A stretch of DNA of 64,000 nt from an uncultured Bacteroidales bacterium (GTDB taxonomy: Bacteria; Bacteroidota; Bacteroidia; Bacteroidales; Bacteroidaceae): contig CADBXL010000002.1 in the NCBI GenBank assembly GCA_902798615.1, positions 1 through 64,000 on the forward strand. The letters run 5' to 3'. The notes beneath the pieces were generated by a model that searched no databases, had not been told where the DNA came from, and worked only from the letters and a program-made list of their open reading frames with translations. Of this stretch, positions 50,369 through 57,936 are shown piece by piece (position 1 is the first letter of the stretch; every line of letters begins with the position of its first letter). Position numbers and translations under genes: made by a program.

Positions 50369-50460
50369 AGTAAATTAGGAGTAAATTATATCAGTAAATT
50401 AAAATAAAAAAATTAATTTACAGAAAAGAATTTACTGGATTAATTTTTTTCAATTTACTT
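50369..50460. repeat. AGTAAATT word array with inverted copies
   Basis: AGTAAATT starts at 50369, 50380 and 50393; the inverse AATTTAC occurs at 50415, 50429 and 50452. Only the first step is 11 bp, so this member is irregular. It is in the pepD leader region. Confidence 0.45.
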
Positions 50461-50525
50461 TCAGAAGATGACTCAGCAAGGAGCATAAAAACTACTATTA
50501 TTTTACAATTTAATTTCATACAACC

Positions 50526-51986
50526 ATGAGCAAAATTGAGAATTTATCCCCAGAATGCATCTGGCGCAATTTCTATGCCCTCACACAGGTGCCACGTCCT
50601 TCTGGACATCTTGAGAAAGTACAGCAGTTCCTACTCGACTTCGCCAAGAAGGTTGGCGTAGAGGCTTTCAAGGATTCTGCCAACAATATCGTTATGCGTA
50701 AGCCTGCATCTCCAGGCATGGAAAACCGCAAAACCGTGATGCTTCAGGCCCACATGGATATGGTGCCTCAGAAGACTCCCGATTCTACCCACAACTTCGA
50801 GACTGACCCTATCCAGACATGGATTGACGGTGAGTGGGTGAAGACAAAGGGCACTACCCTCGGTGCTGACGACGGTCTGGGCATTTCTGCCATCATGGCT
50901 GTCATGGAGGATAAGACCTTGAAGCATGGTCCGATAGAGGCTCTATGCACCGCCGACGAAGAGACTGGCATGTATGGTGCTAACGACCTGCCTACTGGTC
51001 AGATGACTGCCGACATCCTCCTTAACCTCGACACCGAGGATGAGGGTGAGATGATTGTAGGCTCTGCTGGAGGCATTAACATCACTGGCACTATAGAATA
51101 CAAGCCTGCCGACACCGAGAAGGGCGACAAGGCCGTGAAGGTCACTCTCAAGGGCTTGAAAGGCGGTCATTCAGGACTTGAAATCAACGAGGGACGTGCC
51201 AATGCCAACAAGCAGATGGTTCGTTTTGTGCGTGAGGCTATCAGCCAATGTGATGCCCGACTTGCAGAATGGCATGGCGGTAATATGCGTAATGCCATAC
51301 CTAACTCTTGCGTCGTTATCCTCACAGTTCCTGCCGAGAACGTGGAGGCTTTGAAGGAACTCACAGAGGATTGGAAGGTGTATATCTCAGAGGATTATTA
51401 TGGCATTGAGGAAGGCATTGAGTTCTTTGCAGAGGATGTTGCCACTCCTGCCACAGAGGTTCCTGCCGAGATTCAGGACAACCTCGTTGATGCTATCTAC
51501 GCTTGTCACGATGGCGTTATCCGTATGATTCCAAGCATCCCTTCAAAGGTAGAGACATCAAGCAACCTTGCCATCGTTGATATTACTGATACCAAGGCTG
51601 AGATTAAGGTGCTTGCCCGTTCTTCTTCCGAGAGCATGAAGGACTATGTCGTTACCACCGTTTCAAGTGCCTTCTCTATGGTAGGAATGAAGGTTGAGAC
51701 CGACGGCGACTATACAGGCTGGAATCCTAACCCTAACAGTCCGATGGTAGCCTTGATGAGCAATATTTACAAGGACCTCTTCGGCACAGAACCAACCGTA
51801 CAGGTATGTCACGCAGGACTTGAGTGCTCTATCATTCTCGGCAAATATCCACAGCTTGACATCGTGAGCTTCGGACCAACAATCCGCTCTCCTCACACAC
51901 CAGGCGAACGTGCTCACATCCCTTCAGTGCCTAAGTTCTGGCAGTTCCTCACTAAGACATTGGAGGAAATTCCGGAGAAGGGGTAA
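50526..51986 (+). CDS. pepD: aminoacyl-histidine dipeptidase (PepD)
   Basis: Cytosolic M20 metallopeptidase that hydrolyses Xaa-His and other dipeptides. Zinc motifs MLQAHMDMVPQK (first His/Asp), LGADDGLGISAI and ADEETGMYGA (catalytic Glu pair). 486 residues, standard. The stop codon TAA (51984-51986) lies inside the start of a 7-bp array (GTAAAGG). No TAnnTTTG box is evident close to the start. Confidence 0.95.
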   Translation: MSKIENLSPECIWRNFYALTQVPRPSGHLEKVQQFLLDFAKKVGVEAFKDSANNIVMRKPASPGMENRKTVMLQAHMDMVPQKTPDSTHNFETDPIQTWIDGEWVKTKGTTLGADDGLGISAIMAVMEDKTLKHGPIEALCTADEETGMYGANDLPTGQMTADILLNLDTEDEGEMIVGSAGGINITGTIEYKPADTEKGDKAVKVTLKGLKGGHSGLEINEGRANANKQMVRFVREAISQCDARLAEWHGGNMRNAIPNSCVVILTVPAENVEALKELTEDWKVYISEDYYGIEEGIEFFAEDVATPATEVPAEIQDNLVDAIYACHDGVIRMIPSIPSKVETSSNLAIVDITDTKAEIKVLARSSSESMKDYVVTTVSSAFSMVGMKVETDGDYTGWNPNPNSPMVALMSNIYKDLFGTEPTVQVCHAGLECSIILGKYPQLDIVSFGPTIRSPHTPGERAHIPSVPKFWQFLTKTLEEIPEKG

Positions 51987-52090
51987 AGGGTAAAGAATAA
52001 AGAGTAAAGAATAAAGTATATAGTAGAAAGTATAAAAAATTACGAATTACTTTGTTACATTTATCGTAACTTGGTAATTCGTAATTTGTT
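51983..52090. repeat. heptamer array GTAAAGA and inverted AATTACG hairpin
   Basis: GTAAAG/ATAAAG starts at 51983, 51990, 51997, 52004 and 52011, all 7 bp apart, with the pepD stop codon inside the first unit. Further on, AATTACGAATTAC and GTAATTCGTAATT form 13-bp arms. Confidence 0.7.
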
Positions 52091-52091
52091 A

Positions 52092-53249
52092 TTACTCCTC
52101 TCCCCACATCCTATACGTTTTCGTATTTATTCCCACGGCGATATTTATTGCAGGCACCCATCCTACGCCATTCCCATATCGCGTGACGCTGAAATAAGGC
52201 TTCACACGCAACTGTGTCTCGGTAGCAATCCTAAAAATGGACTGTAAATTGATGGTATGCTTCAGCTTATAGTCAATCATCAAGCCCAAGCCTGTGGAGA
52301 AGCCAGCACATTGATACGTTACATTGTTCTTCTCCTTATATTCCTCATATCTTTCTCCTCCATCAAAGAAACGCACGCCTACCCCTATAAACGGAGTAAG
52401 TGCAACCTTATCCCTATTATATATATTATATCCGAAATAGGATGTAATAGCACCACACGTAAGCCAATTGCCTTCCTCTATATGACCTTTCTTTGCAAGA
52501 ATCTGCTTCTTACATTTGCTAAAGAATGACATATCAATATCCAATCCGTACAACCTTTTACACCTGTTATAGCTTGCTCCGAAACTAACTCCATAGGATG
52601 CGCCATGATAATCAGAGAAAGGAACACTGGCAAGGATTCCCATATCACCCATCCAATATACCTTCGAAGGAACAAGTCCCCTTACCATATCGCGCGGGTT
52701 AAGCTCTGCATCGGTAAGTTTCTTTGCCAACTCATCAGCAATGCTATCTACCGCCTGAGCGTTGTTACCTTGGTCGGTAAGCGTATTCATCCTATCAATT
52801 TCCTCATCGAATGCACGTTGCATTTCCGAATACTGCGCATCAAAACTCACCATCTCTCTCACCGACTCAACAACCATCTTCCTGACGAGATACACCCACA
52901 GGGCAAACTGATTCTGACAATGCTTAAGCTTTGACTCATTCATGTTATTAGCATCCATCCACGACTGGTTCTGTATCACATAGTTATCCCAGTCTATATA
53001 TTTATACTTGATGCCATCCAGTATTCTTTGCTTATCCCTCGGCTTTGCCAAAAGACTAACATACGATGATTTCTTGCCATTCATCGGCTTAGTAGCCCTG
53101 AAATCATCCCAACGGAGCTTTCTCTCACCCCATTTCACCATACCGTAATGCAGGTCGTCATTATCAACATTTATCTTTGAGAACGTTATCTGAGCCTGTA
53201 ATGGCACGAAGCACAAAGCCAACAGTATTTGTAATAATGCTCTTTTCAT
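52092..53249 (-). CDS. envelope protein, DUF922-like N-terminal domain with barrel-like C-terminus
   Basis: A 385-residue predicted exported protein (start ATG 53249, signal MKRALLQILLALCFVPLQAQ). The first half has KWGERKLRWDDFRATKP, like the WDDF motif of DUF922 putative zinc proteases. At the position of their HEQxHF motif it has LKHCQNQFALW, so the second His and the Glu are missing and catalysis is unlikely. The second half has alternating strand-like stretches ending IAVGINTKTYRM, resembling an outer-membrane barrel. Family and function uncertain. Confidence 0.65.
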   Translation of the reverse strand: MKRALLQILLALCFVPLQAQITFSKINVDNDDLHYGMVKWGERKLRWDDFRATKPMNGKKSSYVSLLAKPRDKQRILDGIKYKYIDWDNYVIQNQSWMDANNMNESKLKHCQNQFALWVYLVRKMVVESVREMVSFDAQYSEMQRAFDEEIDRMNTLTDQGNNAQAVDSIADELAKKLTDAELNPRDMVRGLVPSKVYWMGDMGILASVPFSDYHGASYGVSFGASYNRCKRLYGLDIDMSFFSKCKKQILAKKGHIEEGNWLTCGAITSYFGYNIYNRDKVALTPFIGVGVRFFDGGERYEEYKEKNNVTYQCAGFSTGLGLMIDYKLKHTINLQSIFRIATETQLRVKPYFSVTRYGNGVGWVPAINIAVGINTKTYRMWGEE

Positions 53250-53274
53250 ATATAAACAATTTGCAATCAAGATG

Positions 53275-53282
53275 CAAAGGTA
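53275..53282 (-). promoter_or_regulatory. promoter of the 52092 gene, -7 box TACCTTTG
   Basis: Minus-strand TACCTTTG followed by CATCTTGATTG, 26 bp before the ATG at 53249. Confidence 0.7.
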
Positions 53283-53417
53283 GTCATTTTATCTGAATAT
53301 CAAAAGAATATAGCGAGAAAAAGTTAATAAACGCTAAAATATGCACACTTCATGCAGTCTTTTCCGTGAAATCACACACTATATAAGTGAAATTAATTAT
53401 TTTTGCATATAAACTAA

Positions 53418-53566
53418 TTGAAGTTTCGCAAGCTCAACTTCATGAGGTTTAAGGTTTTGAGGTTGCAGGTTATAAGGTCTGCCTCATCAATGGCAAGTCT
53501 GACCTAAGAACCTTTTAACCAAATAACCTTCCAACCTGTAACTTGAGCTAAGCGAAAGTTAAAAAC
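53418..53566. repeat. AGGTT word array forming a long inverted repeat
   Basis: AGGTT/AGGTC starts at 53445, 53452, 53460, 53467 and 53475. The inverse (GACCT, AACC, AACCT) starts at 53501, 53509, 53517, 53525 and 53533. Steps are 7-8 bp. The flanks (TTTCGC and GCGAAA, AGCTCAA and TTGAGCT) are also complementary, giving an inverted repeat of about 145 bp. It precedes the lipoprotein-sigma pair by 10 bp. Confidence 0.75.
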
Positions 53567-53575
53567 AACCTAAGT

Positions 53576-54157
53576 ATGAAAAGAAACAAAATCCTATGGC
53601 TTTGTGCCATCCTTTTCTCAACAACATTGTGTTGCAGTTGCAGTAGCGACGACGATTCTACCACATCTGCGAAAACAGCGACAAGAAGTGTAAGTATTGC
53701 CGACCGCTCGCTATATGCCATCGCGCGACAGAGTAGCGATGCTATTATCCGGCATAAGGCAGAAATGCCAGTATTCTCACTCAGCGATATTGAGAGCTAC
53801 AATCCCAAGACCGGTGAGATTAAATTCAAGGATATAGCATTCGACAAAGAACTATTCTATGACATTGCCTGCAAATACCGTGTATATTTCTATGCAGGTG
53901 ACGACCTGCTATTTGATGCCCTTACTGTATCATGGTTCTCAAGTGTAGGTTATTTCGACCAACTTACCTTCCAGTGCGATTTCTATGGACCTTCAGATGA
54001 CGGACTGAAGAATAGCCGTTTCTTCCTTAGCTATGGCTACCCTGGGACAATAGATGGTGATGAAACTATCAAGGAACTAATGAAGAAGAATGAGGCTGGC
54101 ATGGAACGCTTCGTCAGCATACTAAGCAAGGCGGGTAAGATTGTCAATGCTGAATAA
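53576..54157 (+). CDS. hypothetical lipoprotein overlapping the sigma fusion gene
   Basis: A 193-residue predicted lipoprotein: signal LWLCAILFSTTLC with lipobox SCSSDDD (Cys after about residue 20), and an acidic SDDD stretch after Cys that is a surface-export signal type in Bacteroidetes. The mature part (FSLSDIESYNPKTGEIKFKD, YRVYFYAGDDLLFDALTVSW, FFLSYGYPGTIDGDETI) looks like a compact beta-rich domain with no known family. The 3' end overlaps the sigma-fusion ORF (ATG 54147) by 11 bp, implying translational coupling and a shared role. Confidence 0.78.
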   Translation: MKRNKILWLCAILFSTTLCCSCSSDDDSTTSAKTATRSVSIADRSLYAIARQSSDAIIRHKAEMPVFSLSDIESYNPKTGEIKFKDIAFDKELFYDIACKYRVYFYAGDDLLFDALTVSWFSSVGYFDQLTFQCDFYGPSDDGLKNSRFFLSYGYPGTIDGDETIKELMKKNEAGMERFVSILSKAGKIVNAE

Positions 54158-55865
54158 TCCCAGAGAACAACAAGACAAAGAAAAACTGATAAGCAGGTGC
54201 AAGGCTGGCGACCGTCAGGCCTTGAGCCTGCTATATTGCCATTATAGGCCGTATCTGCTAAATATCTGCAAGCATTACGCCAAGGAAGACCATGTGGCAG
54301 AAGACCTGTTGCATGACGCTTTTATCGTGATTCTCACCTCACTCGACAAACTGCGAGACACAGACAAACTGGAGGCGTGGATGACGACAATAGTACGCAA
54401 CGTAGGCTATCACTATTGGAAACACCTTGACAAGGAACACACAGCCCTCAAACAGATGGCAGGCGAAAGTCAGGACATGACAGCGGGAAGTCTCATGCCT
54501 GATTATGAACTGATGCAGAAACTCGTAGCACAACTCCCAAAGGGATACCAGCAGGTGTTCCGTCTGTCGGTGTTCGAGGGACTATCGCATCAGGAAATCA
54601 GCCGTATGCTGAACATAGCACCCCACTCCTCATCATCACAACTCCTACATGCCAAGCGAATGCTCCAGAAGCTCATCAAGCAGTCATGGCTCCTCATCCT
54701 GCTATTCATCGCCATCCCTACTGTTATCTGGAAATTCCTGCAGAAAGACAGTCGCAACATGGAAGGAAGTATAAAAGAGGCACATGTACGCTCTCTACCA
54801 CAATCCTCGTCCATAGAGAGGGAGATGGTATCTGACAAGAATTCCACATCTAACCCTAAGAAGAATTTAGAGGGTATCAACCACGCAATACCTACCCCAC
54901 GTCACCTTTCTACATCAGATCTCCCCCATAAAGAGGAAGAGCGCGTTCACGATGAGGTGCCCGCCATTAAGGAGGATTCCGAGAATATCAATTCTCCATC
55001 AACCAACACCCAACATCCATCACCCGATACCTATCACCCAAGCACACAGCCAGCCATAGCAGAAACCGCCAATAAAGACATACAGATAAAACAGAAGACA
55101 TCTGCATGGAATGTACAACTGGCATATAACGGACAATTAGGCAAGCGCGATAACTTCCATGAAGCTACGAGCGTAAATGCCAAGAGTTTCTCTGCCATTA
55201 GCAACATCCTTATTCCAGAAGAAACGGCCTACAGCAACTGGAACGACTATTCCTTCTATCTCAACAATGCAATCCCACAGCAGGATATGACAGCTGAGAC
55301 ACGATCGCTGATGGATATTGCGGCAAACAACGCCCAAATAAACGAAGGAAGGATGGAAGCCCATTACGAGCACCAGTTGCCAATCAGCATACAACTGACA
55401 CTTAGCAGACAACTCAGCAGACAGCTATCCGTAGAAACAGGACTAAGCTATACCCTACTCCAGTCAACTAACACGACAGGAAGTTCTACCGCCTATATTC
55501 AGGAGCGACAGCGCCTGCAATATCTCGGCATCCCTCTCCGCATGGGATGGCAATGGTACAGCAAGTCATCACTAAGCCTCTACACATCAGCAGGAGTAAT
55601 GTTAGAAAAGCCTATACACAGCACTCTCGATGTGAATCACTTTATAAATGACATAAACACCTACAGCAAGCAGGAAAAGCTCAGCGTACCGCTCCAATGG
55701 TCCACCTCCGTGGGTGTCGGCATCCAGTACGACATCACGCCTCACATCGGTTTCTACTTAGAGCCAAGTCTGCAATATTTCTTCAACGACGGCAGCAGCA
55801 TTAAAAGCTATCGCACGGAGCATCGCTTTAGCGTTACCCTGCCTCTCGGCATCCGCTTCCATTAG
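54147..55865 (+). CDS. ECF sigma factor fused to TM helix, linker and outer-membrane beta-barrel domain
   Basis: A 572-residue protein. Residues about 10-85 are sigma-70 region 2 (LLYCHYRPYLLNICKHYAKE, AWMTTIVRNVGYHYWKH). Residues about 120-178 are region 4 with helix-turn-helix (FEGLSHQEISRMLNIAPHSSSSQ). A single membrane helix (WLLILLFIAIPTVIW, about 180-198) comes next, then a Ser/Thr/Pro/His-rich linker of about 100 residues. The last about 260 residues alternate in strand-like segments (MEAHYEHQLPISIQLTLSRQ, SLSLYTSAGVMLEK, IGFYLEPSLQYFF, RFSVTLPLGIRFH), as in small porin-like barrels. This would span both membranes, like the Bacteroides dual-membrane anti-sigma proteins but with the sigma factor itself. 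Start ATG 54147 overlaps the upstream gene. A single uninterrupted frame of 1719 bp. Confidence 0.85.
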   Translation: MLNNPREQQDKEKLISRCKAGDRQALSLLYCHYRPYLLNICKHYAKEDHVAEDLLHDAFIVILTSLDKLRDTDKLEAWMTTIVRNVGYHYWKHLDKEHTALKQMAGESQDMTAGSLMPDYELMQKLVAQLPKGYQQVFRLSVFEGLSHQEISRMLNIAPHSSSSQLLHAKRMLQKLIKQSWLLILLFIAIPTVIWKFLQKDSRNMEGSIKEAHVRSLPQSSSIEREMVSDKNSTSNPKKNLEGINHAIPTPRHLSTSDLPHKEEERVHDEVPAIKEDSENINSPSTNTQHPSPDTYHPSTQPAIAETANKDIQIKQKTSAWNVQLAYNGQLGKRDNFHEATSVNAKSFSAISNILIPEETAYSNWNDYSFYLNNAIPQQDMTAETRSLMDIAANNAQINEGRMEAHYEHQLPISIQLTLSRQLSRQLSVETGLSYTLLQSTNTTGSSTAYIQERQRLQYLGIPLRMGWQWYSKSSLSLYTSAGVMLEKPIHSTLDVNHFINDINTYSKQEKLSVPLQWSTSVGVGIQYDITPHIGFYLEPSLQYFFNDGSSIKSYRTEHRFSVTLPLGIRFH

Positions 55866-55929
55866 GATGAAGGGGAAAGATGTTTTTTGAATAATGACGG
55901 GGAGTTTCTAAAAGCCGTTTATGATACCC

Positions 55930-56092
55930 TCTTAGCTCTCTTCCGGAATAAGAGCTACATAAGAGCAGCATAAGAGCTACATAGGAGTCACTCAGGCGGT
56001 AGCTTTCCCATGTTTTTGCCCCTGTAAACCTCGCGTCCGAGGTGCTCCCTTAAACACTACAAAGATACTAATTTTTCATGAATTATGCAAGC
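55930..56092 (-). repeat. dispersed promoter-bearing element, copy 2
   Basis: Homologous to 7912-8075. The 11-bp TAAGAG units start at 55949, 55960, 55971 and 55982. On the minus strand it has a consensus -7 box TATCTTTG (56067-56060), followed by a hairpin ACCTCG-GACG-CGAGGT and the 11-bp array. Transcription would run toward the 3' end of the sigma gene, antisense. Confidence 0.7.
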
Positions 56093-56167
56093 CAACCAAG
56101 CATTATTTCACTCGCTTTCAAGTCTTTGCGTCAAGATGCGTAGAGTTGCGTAGAAAATCACAAAAAG

Positions 56168-56293
56168 AGGTGGAGATGGTGGAGATGATTCTATAGGAGG
56201 TAAGAAAAAATACAATAATTAAAAAGCAATTTTATATTTTTATTTTTTGATTTTTTCTATACTATATAGGGAATAACCCCACCATCTCCACCT
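56168..56293. repeat. GGTGGAGAT array with inverted arm
   Basis: AGGTGGAGATGGTGGAGATG (56168-56187) and its inverse CCACCATCTCCACCT (about 56279-56293) flank an AT-rich centre. Architecture like the TTGCAG and GGTGACGAGT loci; word period 9 bp. Confidence 0.7.
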
Positions 56294-56307
56294 AACTATA
56301 TAAAAAA

Positions 56308-56338
56308 ATCCCGAATATTCATAACGAATATTCGGGAT
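56308..56338 (-). terminator. nuo operon terminator
   Basis: ATCCCGAATATTC and GAATATTCGGGAT form a perfect 13-bp stem around ATAAC; on the minus strand a run of seven T follows. 27 bp after the nuoN stop codon. Confidence 0.88.
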
Positions 56339-56364
56339 TATATGTATTTTACGTTAAAACGCTC

Positions 56365-57822
56365 TTAGCATGATGCTACACAAGCTGACTGGATTGCCTC
56401 GTAGATACAGCTAACAACTCCGAAGAGGAGGATGCCTGCTGTGCAGATGGCGAGGGTGAGCTTTGTGTTGCCATCGCTCTGGAAGGTTGGAAGTGGCTCG
56501 TCAGTCTTGTTGATGAACATAGCCTTTACAATCAACAGATAGTAGTAGAGTGATACTACCGTGTTAATCAAAGCCACGAACATGATGAAGTATGGGAGCC
56601 AGTTGCCTTCCTGACAGTTCACAGATGCCATGAACACGAAGAACTTTGAGAACATTCCTGCGAATGGAGGAATACCACCAAGTGAGAACAAAGCCAAGGT
56701 CATGAGGAACGCGAGCTTTGGATTGTTGCCGTAGAAGCCATCGTATGCACGCATATCAGTACGACCACCGTTATTCTGTTCAACGACAGAGATGATAGCG
56801 AACACGCTCATGTTTGCCACGATATAGACGAGGACATAGTACATCAATGAAGCAAGACTTGCCTCTGCACTTGCACCGATAACGGCAAGCATGATATATC
56901 CAGCCTGTGAGATAGAAGAGAATGCCATGAATCGCTTCAACTCTGTCTGACGGATTGCCATGAGGTTAGCAACGGTGATTGAGAGAACGATGAGGATATC
57001 CATGAGAATCTCCCACTGCTCAACGAGTGCAAAGAACACGTGATGAAGGAGAACTGCGAGTGTGAATGCAGCTGCACCCTTTGAAATCACGCTGAGATAG
57101 CCTGTAACAGTTGTTGGAGCACCCTGATAGGTATCGGCTGTCCAGAAGTGGAATGGCACGAGAGAGAGCTTGAAACCAAGTCCTGACACGAAGAATACCA
57201 TACCGCAGATAGTCATTGCATTTACTTCAAGAGCCTCTGCAAAGTCAGCGAAGTAGAGGGTACCTGTTGAGCCATAGAGGAATGAGAGGCCATAGAGCAT
57301 AACACCGCTTGAAAAAGTGGCGGTGAGGATGAACTTTGCAGCTGCCTCGGCAGAATCCTTCTTATACTTGTCAAGGGCTACCATACATGCCAATGGCACT
57401 GAGGCAGTCTCAAGACCGAGGAAGAACATGAGGAATGAACCAGCAGACATCATGACATACATACCGAGCAGGGTTGAGATAGTGAGCATGTAGAACTCAC
57501 CCTCAACAGCCTTTGCATCCTCGCCAGAGAGCCACTTGCGTGACTGAAGCACAACGATGAATGTTCCTGCACAGAGTATAGCCTTCATCATGGTGTTGGC
57601 TGGAGTGGCAACATATGCACCGCCGAAAAGAACTGCCTGGTCATCGCCAACGAAGAGTGTTGCAATGGCAGAAACAAGGAGCATGACGCTGACAAGTGGG
57701 TTGAGCCATGACTTGTCTTCCTTGCCATGAGCAATGAAGTCGGCAATAAATGTGATTACCAGTACGGCTACGAGGATAGCCTCTGGCACCATATTAAGGA
57801 ATTGAAAATAGTTTATATTCAT
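56365..57822 (-). CDS. nuoN: NADH-quinone oxidoreductase subunit N
   Basis: Membrane-arm antiporter-like subunit of complex I, about 14 helices. 485 residues from ATG 57822 (MNINYFQFLNMVPEAILVAV). Proton-channel sequence FSSISQAGYIMLAVIGA and FKLSLVPFHFWTADTYQGAPTTV are present, the latter holding the key Lys/His region. Last gene of the nuo operon before the terminator. Confidence 0.95.
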   Translation of the reverse strand: MNINYFQFLNMVPEAILVAVLVITFIADFIAHGKEDKSWLNPLVSVMLLVSAIATLFVGDDQAVLFGGAYVATPANTMMKAILCAGTFIVVLQSRKWLSGEDAKAVEGEFYMLTISTLLGMYVMMSAGSFLMFFLGLETASVPLACMVALDKYKKDSAEAAAKFILTATFSSGVMLYGLSFLYGSTGTLYFADFAEALEVNAMTICGMVFFVSGLGFKLSLVPFHFWTADTYQGAPTTVTGYLSVISKGAAAFTLAVLLHHVFFALVEQWEILMDILIVLSITVANLMAIRQTELKRFMAFSSISQAGYIMLAVIGASAEASLASLMYYVLVYIVANMSVFAIISVVEQNNGGRTDMRAYDGFYGNNPKLAFLMTLALFSLGGIPPFAGMFSKFFVFMASVNCQEGNWLPYFIMFVALINTVVSLYYYLLIVKAMFINKTDEPLPTFQSDGNTKLTLAICTAGILLFGVVSCIYEAIQSACVASC

Positions 57823-57840
57823 ATATTTTGCAATTTCGAC

Positions 57841-57928
57841 CCTCCCCAACCCCTCCCCAAGGGAGGGAGATTTTGATACAATAATACTATCAAGAACTCT
57901 CCCCCTCGGGGGGAGAAGGAGGGGGTCA
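57841..57928. repeat. GC-rich inverted repeats between nuoN and nuoM
   Basis: CCCTCCCCAACCCCTCCCC with AAGGGAGGGAG on the left and CTCTCCCCCTCGGGGGGAG with AAGGAGGGGGTC on the right. Each is a palindrome, and the two are also partly complementary. The spacer between is AT-rich. Confidence 0.65.
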
Positions 57929-57936
57929 GACCCTAT

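Noticed and set aside
53576-54157. Lipoprotein as the anti-sigma factor of the overlapping sigma gene
   Set aside because: It has a lipidation signal and no cytoplasmic anti-sigma domain or membrane helix; a sensor or partner role is more likely.
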